37,190 nt of DNA from Calditrichota bacterium (GTDB taxonomy: Bacteria; Calditrichota; Calditrichia; Calditrichales; J004), in assembly GCA_024277115.1 (NCBI GenBank), contig JAJRVW010000096.1, positions 1 through 37,190 of the forward strand, in the 5' to 3' direction. Below, piece by piece: positions 17,013 through 25,437 of this stretch; within the stretch, counting starts at the first letter, position 1; every line of letters begins with the position of its first letter. A program made the translations under genes and the position numbers. The notes under the pieces are model-generated. The model was not told the DNA's origin and did no database searches. It was given only the letters and a program-made list of their open reading frames with translations.

Positions 17013-17408
17013 AATAATTAACCACAGCTGTCCTAAATAAATCTATAAAAAGAGTTTTTTGTTGAAATTATTGAGGTTATGGGCAAAATAATTAGAAAAT
17101 TCATTTAAACTCCCAAAATTGATAAAAGTTATAATTAAGTATAAGCCCCAGGATGTACCTTCGTGAAATCGCTAAATGTATAGGAAAAACGACATTCGTG
17201 TACTAGTGGCGAAGAGCATTTTAACCTTAACCATTTTGTTTAGGAAAGATGTAATAATCAAACTAAAAAAAATGTGTATTCAATGAAAATTTGAAAAACC
17301 CGGACAAAGACAAACGAGGAAGATTTGTTTGATATAAATTAAACTAAGATATACTTTAAATCCCGCCATGCAATCAACATAACTAAACCTGTAAAGCGAT
17401 GAGAAACA
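17013..17408. other. AT-rich divergent intergenic region
   Basis: No gene, hairpin or dispersed repeat was recognised. A TATACT hexamer at 17350-17355 could be a -10 element for the hybrid sensor, but the best -35 candidate (TTGATA, 17329-17334) is too close, so no promoter is claimed. Confidence 0.4.
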
Positions 17409-20400
17409 ATGTTTTTAAAGATAAAAATTAATCTAATTTTTCATTTGCTCTTTCTACTAGCCAGCCTAGGATATTCGCAACAGCCGCCAGCCAAAGCACT
17501 CAATTTTAAACACCTTAATATAAATGACGGCCTGTCACAAAATGCTGTTTATGCCCTGGCACAAGATCATTCCGGGTTTATTTGGATTGGCACAAAAGAC
17601 GGACTAAATCGTTACGACGGATATAATTTTACAATTTATAAACATAACCCAGCGGATAGCCATTCCATCTCAAACAACTCGATAACCGATCTTTTTGTGG
17701 ACAGCCGCGGTATTTTGTGGGTTGGCACCTTGGAAAAAGGCCTAAACCGCTTTGACCGAATTAACGGGACTTTTGAGCGTTTTGAACATAACCCATCACA
17801 ACCCAATAGTATCAGCTCCGATCGCATCGAAGAAATAAAAGAAGATTCGCAAGGAAACTTATGGATTGGAACTTATGATGGTTTAAACATGATCCCATCA
17901 AAAGCAATTACTTCCGATTCTGTTTCATTTATCTCATTTAAAGTTGAGGGTACAATCCAAAACGGTTTTAGTCCCAATAATATCATCTCTATGCGGGAAG
18001 ATGCAAAAAATGTTTTTTGGATTGGCACCGCAAAAGGCCTTTACAAATTAAACCTTAAATCTGACTACAAGACCAACAGCAAATTTGAACACTTTCCCAT
18101 CAAATTGCCTTATCCGATGGAGCCGCTCGACAAAGCAGTTTATTCCCTTTTATTGGACCGGAAAAATATTTTATGGGCCGGTTTGGCCACAGGCCTTGTT
18201 AAGATTGATCAGGAAACAGGCGCCTACACATATTATCCCCATAAATATAAGGCTTTTCGCAAAGGCTGGGGCGCGATTGTGGAAATGACTGAAGACGAGA
18301 GTGGAAATTTATGGATTGCCACTCCTACCGAATTGATGGTCTTTAACCCATCCGAAATCAGCTGGACTTCTTACCTCCACGATCCATTAAACCCGGAAAG
18401 CCTGAGTAGTAATGGCCTAACCAAGATTTTACGTGACAGATCCGGCATAATCTGGATTAGCAGCAATGGCTTTGGCGTCAATATTTATGATCCCCGCATG
18501 AACAGGTTTCCTACTTTCCGACCAGCGCCCGATTTTCAGACCAGGCATAAACGGTTTAGTATTTATTCTATTTTCGAAGACAAAGACAAAACACTTTGGA
18601 TTAATGGTGATGGCCTTTATAAATGGGAGAGGGAGACAGGCGTATTTAAAAGTTTTGAAACCGATCCGTACCACCCTCAGGATTTCGGCAATACCGGTGG
18701 CTGGTCGACCATCCAGGATAGTAGTGGATATATTTGGGTTGCCGGGCATGAAGGCCTTTATCGCTATGGTCCTAAAAAGCAAACCGTTAAACATTACACC
18801 GTAAAAAACGGCTTAAAGGAAAAAGTGACCTATCAGGTTTTTCTTGAAAACCAACATACAATCTGGATTGCAAGCGAAAATTATTTTAGCAAACTGAACA
18901 TTAATACAGGAGCATTTACACATTATCGATACAGGCAAAATCCGCGAAGACGCTATGTGCCCATCACCCATATTATTAAGGGCAAGCAGGGTTTTTTCTG
19001 GCTTGCCACCGATGACGGACTTGTACGGTTTAATCCCGAAAAGGAACAGTTTAAATATTACAGACATATCCCAAATAAAATAAACAGCCTTTCCAACAAC
19101 ATCGTCCTCTCAATCACAGCCGATCCTTTAAGTGACAGTATTTTATGGTTGGGGACTGCAGGCGGTGGCTTAAACCGCTTTGATTATAAGGCCAACTCTT
19201 TTAGTAGTTTTAATGAAGAAGACGGTTTACCCAATGATGTGGTTTACGCCGCCCTGCCCGATAAAAATGGCAACCTTTGGCTAAGCACAAACAAAGGCAT
19301 TTCGTGTTTTAACCCCAAAGAAAAAAGCTTCCGAAATTATGATATCCGGGATGGCCTGCAAAGTAACGAGTTCAATACCAGCGCATCTTTTTTAAGCAAA
19401 TCGGGCGAGATGTTTTTTGGCGGTATAAAAGGGATTAATTATTTCTATCCCGATAAAATTATTGACAATCCATACAAGCCCAATGTTGTAATAACAGGGA
19501 TGCGCCTTTTTAACCGGTCTATTTCCCACAAGTCGCACCCGGAAATTCTTGACAGCCTGATCACCTCCAAAAAAGAAATCAATCTCTCATATTTAGAGAA
19601 TGTGTTTAGTTTTAATTTTTCAGCATTGGATTATTCCTCGCCCGATCGCAACCAGTACGCTTACAGGATGATTGGTTTTAATGATGAATGGATTCCCTCC
19701 GGAACAGAGAGGAACGCCACCTATACAAACCTGCCGGCCGGGGAATATATTTTTCAGGTGAAAGGCTCAAATAACGATGGCGTTTGGAACGAAGAAGGAA
19801 CAAGAATAAGAATCATCATCACGCCGCCGATCTGGAAAACCTGGTGGGCATACGCTTTTTACCTGATTGTATTTCTTGCCCTGCTCTTTTATATAAGAAA
19901 ATACGAGATGAACCGTTTACAACTTAAAAGCCGCTTACAGGTAGAACAAGTTGAGGCAGACGGTTTGCGTCAATTGGACCAAATGCGCTCGCAGTTTTTT
20001 GCCAATATTTCCCACGAGTTCCGTACACCGCTTACTTTAATCCTTGGCCCGTTGGAAAATTTATATGACAAGGTTAAAAACGAGCAGCTCAAATTAAGCA
20101 TCAAAACCATGCAACGAAATGCCGGGCATTTATTAAAACTGATCAACCAATTGCTCGATCTCTCAAAACTGGATGCCGGAAAAATGAGTTTGGATATCCA
20201 CAAAAATGATATTATCCCTGTTGTGCGTGGAACAATAATGGCTTATAAGTCCCTGGCCGAGATGAAAAATATCCACCTCGAATTTTCGACCGAGTACAAA
20301 AAGCTAATCGCTGATTTTGATAATGAAAAAATTGAGACCATTATCAACAACTTACTCTCCAACGCCTTTAAGTTTACACCAACCGACGGAGAAATTAAGG

Positions 20401-21581
20401 TGGCAATTACGGTTTCATTGCAAAAGGAAAACAGACTTCTCATTAAAATTTCTGATAGTGGGAGCGGTATTTCAGAAGATCAGCAAAAAAACATATTTAA
20501 CCGTTTTTACCAGGTTGACGGCTCATCGAAAAGGATGCAGGATGGTACGGGAATTGGCCTTGCCCTGGTTAAAGAATTAGTGGAACTGCACGGTGGAAAC
20601 GTTGATGTGCAGAGCAAGCCGAATAGCGGCGCAACTTTTTCCATAGCCCTGCCAATCCTAAAAGAAGATTTAAAAAAATCAGAAAAATATGAATCCCTTA
20701 ACAAAGTTCAAATCGATGCCCTTAATGAAAGTGCCGAAGAGCTGGATACGCAGCAAGAACCGGACATCATCGAACAGCCATCACCAACCCCGAAAGAAGT
20801 TAAGGACAGTTTGCCCATCGTGCTGGTTGTGGAAGATAATAACGATGTACGCGCTTATATCCACGAACACCTGCAACATAATTTTAATGTTGTCGAAGCA
20901 AATGACGGCCAGGTGGGGGTCAAGGCCGCTATCGAAATTATCCCCGACCTTATTATCAGCGATTTGATGATGCCCAAAATGGATGGCTATGGTTTATGCA
21001 AAAAGCTTAAAACAGATATGCGTACCAGCCACATCCCGATTATCCTGCTGACCGCGCGGGCAGGCAGTGAAGATAAAATTGAAGGGCTGGAAACAGGCGC
21101 CGATGATTACCTGATAAAACCATTTAATTTTAAAGAGTTGATCGTCCGGGTAAAAAACCTGATCGATAACCGGCGTAAGTTGCGTGAACGTTTTAGTAAA
21201 CAAACGGAACTTAAGCCAGCAGAAATAAGCGTCAATTCCGCCGATGAGGTTTTCTTAAAAAAAGTTTTAGCCAGCATTGAAAATAATCTCGCAAATGAAA
21301 AATTTAACCTCGAATCACTTTCAAAAGATACCGCCATGAGCGAGCGGCAACTTCAGCGAAAAATTAAAGCCCTCACCGATCAATCCCCAAAACAATTTAT
21401 CCGCACCATGCGCTTGCAACGCGCCAACGAACTCCTCACAAAAAACGCGGCCACCATTTCCGAAATCGCTTATATGTGTGGTTTTGGCAGTGTCTCCTAT
21501 TTTACCCGTTGCTTCCGCGAACAATTTGGTATTACACCTTCCTCCGTGACGGGGAACGCGAGTGGCAGGAAGAATCAGTAG
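17409..21581 (+). CDS. Hybrid two-component system sensor/regulator (beta-propeller, Y_Y_Y, HisKA, HATPase, REC, AraC)
   Basis: This is a complete one-protein signalling chain of 1390 residues. Signal peptide about 1-23. Periplasmic propeller about 30-710, with some 13 repeats of the W-[IVL]-G-T-x-x-G-L-x-R-[YF]-[DN] type (two seven-bladed propellers). Y_Y_Y domain about 735-805. TM helix about 812-835. HisKA with ANISHEFRTPL (His near 866). HATPase with NLLSNAFKFTP and GTGIGLALVKEL. Receiver about 1137-1255, with phospho-acceptor Asp in LIISDLMMPKMDG (near 1184) and the lysine in YLIKPF. AraC-type HTH about 1297-1385. Such proteins usually sense a periplasmic ligand, often an oligosaccharide, and switch on nearby genes; no polysaccharide-use genes lie here. 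Unlike the later tandem sensors it lacks the inserted domain. Confidence 0.95.
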   Translation: MFLKIKINLIFHLLFLLASLGYSQQPPAKALNFKHLNINDGLSQNAVYALAQDHSGFIWIGTKDGLNRYDGYNFTIYKHNPADSHSISNNSITDLFVDSRGILWVGTLEKGLNRFDRINGTFERFEHNPSQPNSISSDRIEEIKEDSQGNLWIGTYDGLNMIPSKAITSDSVSFISFKVEGTIQNGFSPNNIISMREDAKNVFWIGTAKGLYKLNLKSDYKTNSKFEHFPIKLPYPMEPLDKAVYSLLLDRKNILWAGLATGLVKIDQETGAYTYYPHKYKAFRKGWGAIVEMTEDESGNLWIATPTELMVFNPSEISWTSYLHDPLNPESLSSNGLTKILRDRSGIIWISSNGFGVNIYDPRMNRFPTFRPAPDFQTRHKRFSIYSIFEDKDKTLWINGDGLYKWERETGVFKSFETDPYHPQDFGNTGGWSTIQDSSGYIWVAGHEGLYRYGPKKQTVKHYTVKNGLKEKVTYQVFLENQHTIWIASENYFSKLNINTGAFTHYRYRQNPRRRYVPITHIIKGKQGFFWLATDDGLVRFNPEKEQFKYYRHIPNKINSLSNNIVLSITADPLSDSILWLGTAGGGLNRFDYKANSFSSFNEEDGLPNDVVYAALPDKNGNLWLSTNKGISCFNPKEKSFRNYDIRDGLQSNEFNTSASFLSKSGEMFFGGIKGINYFYPDKIIDNPYKPNVVITGMRLFNRSISHKSHPEILDSLITSKKEINLSYLENVFSFNFSALDYSSPDRNQYAYRMIGFNDEWIPSGTERNATYTNLPAGEYIFQVKGSNNDGVWNEEGTRIRIIITPPIWKTWWAYAFYLIVFLALLFYIRKYEMNRLQLKSRLQVEQVEADGLRQLDQMRSQFFANISHEFRTPLTLILGPLENLYDKVKNEQLKLSIKTMQRNAGHLLKLINQLLDLSKLDAGKMSLDIHKNDIIPVVRGTIMAYKSLAEMKNIHLEFSTEYKKLIADFDNEKIETIINNLLSNAFKFTPTDGEIKVAITVSLQKENRLLIKISDSGSGISEDQQKNIFNRFYQVDGSSKRMQDGTGIGLALVKELVELHGGNVDVQSKPNSGATFSIALPILKEDLKKSEKYESLNKVQIDALNESAEELDTQQEPDIIEQPSPTPKEVKDSLPIVLVVEDNNDVRAYIHEHLQHNFNVVEANDGQVGVKAAIEIIPDLIISDLMMPKMDGYGLCKKLKTDMRTSHIPIILLTARAGSEDKIEGLETGADDYLIKPFNFKELIVRVKNLIDNRRKLRERFSKQTELKPAEISVNSADEVFLKKVLASIENNLANEKFNLESLSKDTAMSERQLQRKIKALTDQSPKQFIRTMRLQRANELLTKNAATISEIAYMCGFGSVSYFTRCFREQFGITPSSVTGNASGRKNQ

Positions 21582-21639
21582 CAGTGGCAGTTTGCCTGCT
21601 GCAACTTTATAGCGATCATCTCATAACGGGAGTATAGTT

Positions 21640-21941
21640 ATGACCGGTAGTTTTAAGGATTAAAAGTATATAAATTGGCCTACCAATTGGCCATGGAAAT
21701 TTATGAGCTCAGTAAGTATTGGAGAAGGGTACAGAAAACGGCGCTACCCCATTTCACATCCAAAATGACTGATTCGGACGGAGAAGCAAGCGAGGTAACT
21801 TTTTTCCTGGATTTTGCTAAAGATTGCGGTTATCTCCAATCGGATATTCGCGCATCATTAATTCAGCGTTACTCAGAAGTTGGAAAAATGCTTGGCAGTA
21901 TGATAAATAATCCAGAAAAGTTTTTACCAAAAAGCAGCTAA
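21640..21941 (+). pseudogene. Degraded four-helix-bundle (S23-type) gene
   Basis: GGGAG precedes ATG 21640, which encodes MTGSFKD and then a stop. Adding one base at the stop restores the frame for KVYKLAYQLAMEIYELSK, the usual N-terminus of the family. The segment after that is missing (about 28 codons by comparison with intact members). The conserved SIGEGYRKRRYP is in another frame (about 21716-21752), and the first frame resumes with HFTSKMTDSDGEASEVTFFL and ends NNPEKFLPKSS. There are therefore at least two frameshifts and one internal deletion. Intact relatives are small helical bundles, sometimes inserted in 23S rRNA genes; their function is unknown. An apparent 88-residue reading frame from TTG 21675 is a chance join. 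Confidence 0.8.
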
Positions 21942-22195
21942 AACTGTAGCAGTTGGAAGCATACCAAATAATGGATACTGCCACTGCTCTCTTCAACTTG
22001 TTCCTTCTGCTTCTGCTGCTTACTTCTTTTTGTCGGATTTTTTATACAATTTGGCGTATTTGTTATAACAGCCCACGGTTTCATTTCCCTATCTTATTCT
22101 ACTTTTAATCCCACAAATAAATGTAATTTTCTAAAGGTGACTCGATGAAAAAGAACCAACGGATCGATTAAATCGATTGGCTGCGTGGATTTGTA

Positions 22196-23302
22196 ATGAT
22201 ACTGATGGCATTAGACCATGTCCGCGACTATTTTTCCGCATCCGGCCAAAACCCTATGACCGACCCTGATGTTGACCCCATGTTATTTTACACACGCTGG
22301 ATTACACATCTTTGCGCCCCAACTTTTGTTTTGCTGGCAGGTGTCTCTGCCGGGTTAATGGCCAAAAAGAAAACACCGTCGGAGCTAAGCCGGTTTCTAT
22401 TCACCCGTGGAATATGGCTGATTTTTCTTGAGATGACAGTGGTAACATTGGGCTGGAAATTTAATTTTTCAAATAATCCAGGTATTATATTACAAGTTAT
22501 TTGGGCCATTGGCGTGGCCATGGTTTTCTTAGCCGGCCTTGTACATCTTCCAAAAAACATTGTGGCATGGATCGGCATTATTATAATTGCAGGCAGCAAT
22601 TTATTGGATGGAATTTTCCCGCCATCAAGTTTCTCAGTTCCAGGGGAATTTTGGCAAGGAATCCACAGTCAGGTTTTATTGTTACCGGGCGGTATATCGG
22701 TAATAATTGCTTATCCTGTTCTTGCCTGGATTGGTGTAATTGCCGCGGGATACGGTATGGCGCCTGTTTTTAGCTGGGAAGTAAAGAAGAGACAAAACTT
22801 CTTACTTATACTTGGCGGAGGCTTACTCCTCTTATTTGTCTTGCTTAGGGCAACTAATTTTTATGGCGATCCACATCCGTGGCAACCTGGCAATAGCATG
22901 TCACGCACAATCATAAATTTCCTAAATGTAGAAAAGTATCCGCCTTCATTACTATTCCTTTCGGTTACGCTAGGGTTAACACTTCCGCTTTTGGCCGTTA
23001 TAGAAAAATGGCGGCTTCCCTTACATAATGCTTTGGTCACCATTGGCCGTGTGCCTTTTTTTTATTACATCGCCCACATTTATTTAATTCATTTTTTAAC
23101 AATCATTGGCGCCAGCTACCAGGGGTTTCCTATGGATGCCATGTTTGTATCTGTGATACACAAACCCGAAGGATACGGATTTGGACTGCCTGTTGTTTAC
23201 CTGGTTTGGATTGGGGTTGTAATTGCGCTTTATCCGTTATGTAAAAAATATAATCTGTACAAAACCAATAACCGCGATAAATGGTGGCTGAGTTATTTAT
23301 AA
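22196..23302 (+). CDS. DUF1624 / HGSNAT-like membrane acyltransferase, N-terminus cut by an in-frame TAA
   Basis: The longest open piece is 368 residues with about ten TM helices and belongs to the DUF1624 (heparan-alpha-glucosaminide N-acetyltransferase catalytic domain-like) family; MILMALDHVRDYF is a family landmark. The true start is probably ATG 22145, which has AAAGGTGA at proper spacing. From it the frame reads MKKNQRID, then TAA (22169-22171), then IDWLRGFVM and the rest. One base change (for example TCA to TAA) would explain this. Without it the conserved N-terminal helix is damaged. The gene is either newly inactivated, carries a sequencing error, or is expressed from ATG 22196, which has no ribosome-binding site. 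Confidence 0.8.
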   Translation: MILMALDHVRDYFSASGQNPMTDPDVDPMLFYTRWITHLCAPTFVLLAGVSAGLMAKKKTPSELSRFLFTRGIWLIFLEMTVVTLGWKFNFSNNPGIILQVIWAIGVAMVFLAGLVHLPKNIVAWIGIIIIAGSNLLDGIFPPSSFSVPGEFWQGIHSQVLLLPGGISVIIAYPVLAWIGVIAAGYGMAPVFSWEVKKRQNFLLILGGGLLLLFVLLRATNFYGDPHPWQPGNSMSRTIINFLNVEKYPPSLLFLSVTLGLTLPLLAVIEKWRLPLHNALVTIGRVPFFYYIAHIYLIHFLTIIGASYQGFPMDAMFVSVIHKPEGYGFGLPVVYLVWIGVVIALYPLCKKYNLYKTNNRDKWWLSYL

Positions 23303-23719
23303 AACAACAAATGCTAAACCGGATTTTATACAATCTACACTAATTTAAAGAAATACGATTACACCCGTTTTATGACTGGTCTTTAAAATTTTTATATTAG
23401 TTATTTTTATTATAGTTGGATGCAAAAATGATAAAAAAAAGCGGTAGAAAAAAGATCAAGTTACATGAATTTTATAGGAACTAAACGCATATCTGGGACC
23501 GTGAAAAGCTGGAAATTTGATGAGGAGCTTTGATGTGTAAGAATATAATACCAGCTTGAATATGGGATTCAGGCTAAGTGATTATTTTTTATCAACTAAA
23601 AGCATTCAGCAGAAATTCAAATTTGAATAAAATCATTCCTAAAAAAGTGTGTTAAAAATACTGGATAATTCGGGATAGATTAAAAGAAACAATTTTTTAT
23701 TAATCCCGGGAGAAAAATT
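23303..23719. other. Gene-free AT-rich spacer
   Basis: Only very short reading frames were seen and no hairpin or repeat was recognised. The last 20 bases hold the GGGAG ribosome-binding site of the next gene. Confidence 0.4.
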
Positions 23720-24532
23720 ATGGAAGCACTTAATCGACTGATGGAAATAGACCCAAACTATATTCTTGTTGGCCTTATTGTAACCTTTTTTGTGATGGAA
23801 ACGGCGTTCAACAAGCCTGCCCATAATGGGGATAAACTTAAACATTTAGTGCAAAATATTTTATTCCAGTTAATTGTTATTGCAATGGGCTCAGTCCTCG
23901 GCTATATGCTCGCAACCACATTTGACTGGATAGAACAAAACCGGTTTGGACTATTTTATTGGATAGCTGTCCCCTTTTGGTTCAAAATAATTGCCGGGGT
24001 TTTCTTACTTGATTTTGCAGATTATTGGTTTCACCGCCTGGACCATAAGGTGCCCTTACTATGGCGCCAGCATCGCGTACATCATAGCGATACCTCGATG
24101 GATGCTTCCACCGCCTTAAGGCAATTCCCGACCGAGTTGATTTATTTTAGTTTAGGTGAATTACTTATCTCAGTACTTTTTGGAATTGATATCTTCTCGA
24201 TGAACATCTTTCTCTTTTTAATCCTACCGGCGTTCTTCTTTCAGCATGCTAATCTCAACTATCCGGAGTGGTTGGATAAGCTGCTGGGCTGGCTCGTCGT
24301 TACACCCAATTATCATAAAGTGCATCACGAGCAAGATCAGAACTACACAGACACAAATTATGGAACGTTATTTATTATTTGGGACCGGTGGTTTGGGACA
24401 TTTAAAACTAAGCCTGTCCAAGAGATAAACTATGGCCTCAAGGAATTTGAAGGCGATAAAAAGCAATCCTTTTGGTATCTGGTACGAAGCCCTTTTATGC
24501 ATATTGAACGCAACCTGGAAAAAAAATCATAA
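23720..24532 (+). CDS. Sterol desaturase / fatty acid hydroxylase family membrane di-iron enzyme
   Basis: The 270-residue integral membrane protein carries the three histidine boxes of the fatty acid hydroxylase superfamily: HRLDH (105-109), HRVHH (118-122) and HKVHH (199-203), with a further His at 176. These bind a di-iron centre that uses oxygen to hydroxylate or desaturate a lipid. Four or so hydrophobic segments surround them. GGGAG lies upstream of ATG 23720. The bacterial substrates of this branch are varied (carotenoids, fatty acids, sterols or ether lipids), so no exact substrate is given. It requires oxygen, which is a clue to the lifestyle. Confidence 0.92.
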   Translation: MEALNRLMEIDPNYILVGLIVTFFVMETAFNKPAHNGDKLKHLVQNILFQLIVIAMGSVLGYMLATTFDWIEQNRFGLFYWIAVPFWFKIIAGVFLLDFADYWFHRLDHKVPLLWRQHRVHHSDTSMDASTALRQFPTELIYFSLGELLISVLFGIDIFSMNIFLFLILPAFFFQHANLNYPEWLDKLLGWLVVTPNYHKVHHEQDQNYTDTNYGTLFIIWDRWFGTFKTKPVQEINYGLKEFEGDKKQSFWYLVRSPFMHIERNLEKKS

Positions 24533-24661
24533 AAAGACAAGCGGAAAATTTAATCTATTTACGCTTAAAGCTTGCCACCATAAGAGAAGGCCTTGCGAGA
24601 CAGGCACTGGAAGAAACTGAAAAATTAAAAACAGTCTTAAAAACTACAAAAGGAGAACACC

Positions 24662-25021
24662 ATGTTACCAGAATCACCAACTTTACTCATCGCGGCCGGC
24701 ATAATTTTAGTGATTGTAGGCATTATCGGCGGAGGCCTGAAAGTAAAAGAAATCTCCATCCCGGCCATGGGTAAGTTTGCGCGCACAGCCGGATTGTTAA
24801 TCGGCATGATGTTAGTTATTCTTGGAATGGCCATGGAAGAACCGGCCACAGATGACCATCATGAGGACGGCCATACGGACGATCAGGAACAATATGAAGA
24901 CTCTGACGAGGAGGATTATGATACGTATGAAGATAACGAAAGTGATGAAGAATATGATGATAACCATGACATGGAAGATGGCACCGACGAAGATTATGAA
25001 GATGACGAAGACAACCACTAG
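24662..25021 (+). CDS. Two-TM protein with an extremely acidic C-terminal tail
   Basis: The 119-residue protein has two hydrophobic helices (about residues 8-28 and 41-57) joined by a short polar loop, so both ends lie on the same side. Residues 59-119 are almost entirely Asp, Glu, Tyr, His, Asn, Thr and Ser, with no hydrophobic core. AAAAGGAG precedes the ATG. Low-complexity DNA (GAT/GAA/TAT repeats) encodes the tail. No family was recognised. The tail could bind cations or basic proteins, but nothing in the context proves this. A hydrophobic reading frame on the other strand is its antisense mirror. Confidence 0.7.
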   Translation: MLPESPTLLIAAGIILVIVGIIGGGLKVKEISIPAMGKFARTAGLLIGMMLVILGMAMEEPATDDHHEDGHTDDQEQYEDSDEEDYDTYEDNESDEEYDDNHDMEDGTDEDYEDDEDNH

Positions 25022-25073
25022 AATCTAAAACATTAAGAATTGTTCAGCAAGGAGAGTAACATTGCAACAAGGT

Positions 25074-25244
25074 ATGAAAACAATCGGGCTTATATTTTTA
25101 TACGACCAAATGAGAGAATCTTCTTTTGTAATACAAAAGCTCGAAAGCACAATAACATTAGAGGGAAAAATAAATGAAGCAGCCTGGAAAAAAATTGATC
25201 CCCTGCCCTGGTAACACATTGGCCGGAGTTTGGCAATACCGCTT
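25074..25244 (+). pseudogene. Truncated remnant of a CBM9/DUF5916-like protein gene
   Basis: ATG 25074 opens a 46-codon frame that begins MKTIGLIFL and contains STITLEGKINEAAWKKIDPLP, the typical opening of carbohydrate-binding family 9/DUF5916-like proteins. After TAA (25212-25214) a shifted frame continues with VTHWPEFGNT, as expected for the family. The gene is then replaced by dispersed repeat DNA. It therefore has one frameshift and has lost nearly all of its sequence. Intact relatives are large outer-membrane-associated proteins. The identification rests on a short motif, so it is moderate. Confidence 0.55.
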
Positions 25245-25387
25245 GTCATTCTGAGGAAAACGCAGTGGAGAGAAGAATCCCATTGTTTTACAAAAAAACT
25301 CTGGATTCCGCAGAAGGGATCCTTCGTACCTAAGGATGACAATACCGCTTGTCATTCCGAGCGAAACGTAGTGAAGAGAGGAATCCC
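25245..25387. repeat. R1 repeat pair: one complete hairpin unit plus one left arm
   Basis: The complete unit (25245-25340) runs from GTCATTCTGAGG to AAGGATGAC with partly complementary arms. A second left arm starts at 25351. The 17-mer CAATACCGCTTGTCATT occurs at 25234-25250 and 25340-25356, so the complete unit is flanked by an exact direct repeat of at least AATACCGCTT. The cluster lies between the DUF5916-like remnant and the first sensor-phosphatase gene. Confidence 0.8.
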
Positions 25388-25437
25388 ATCCATAAAAAGG
25401 ACGGCTAAAAATTTGGAATCATCAAAAAGGAATCCAC

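Noticed and set aside
24812-25018. Hydrophobic minus-strand reading frame
   Set aside because: It is the mirror of the acidic GAT/GAA-rich tail on the plus strand; antisense of acidic codons gives Ile/Val/Phe-rich peptides.
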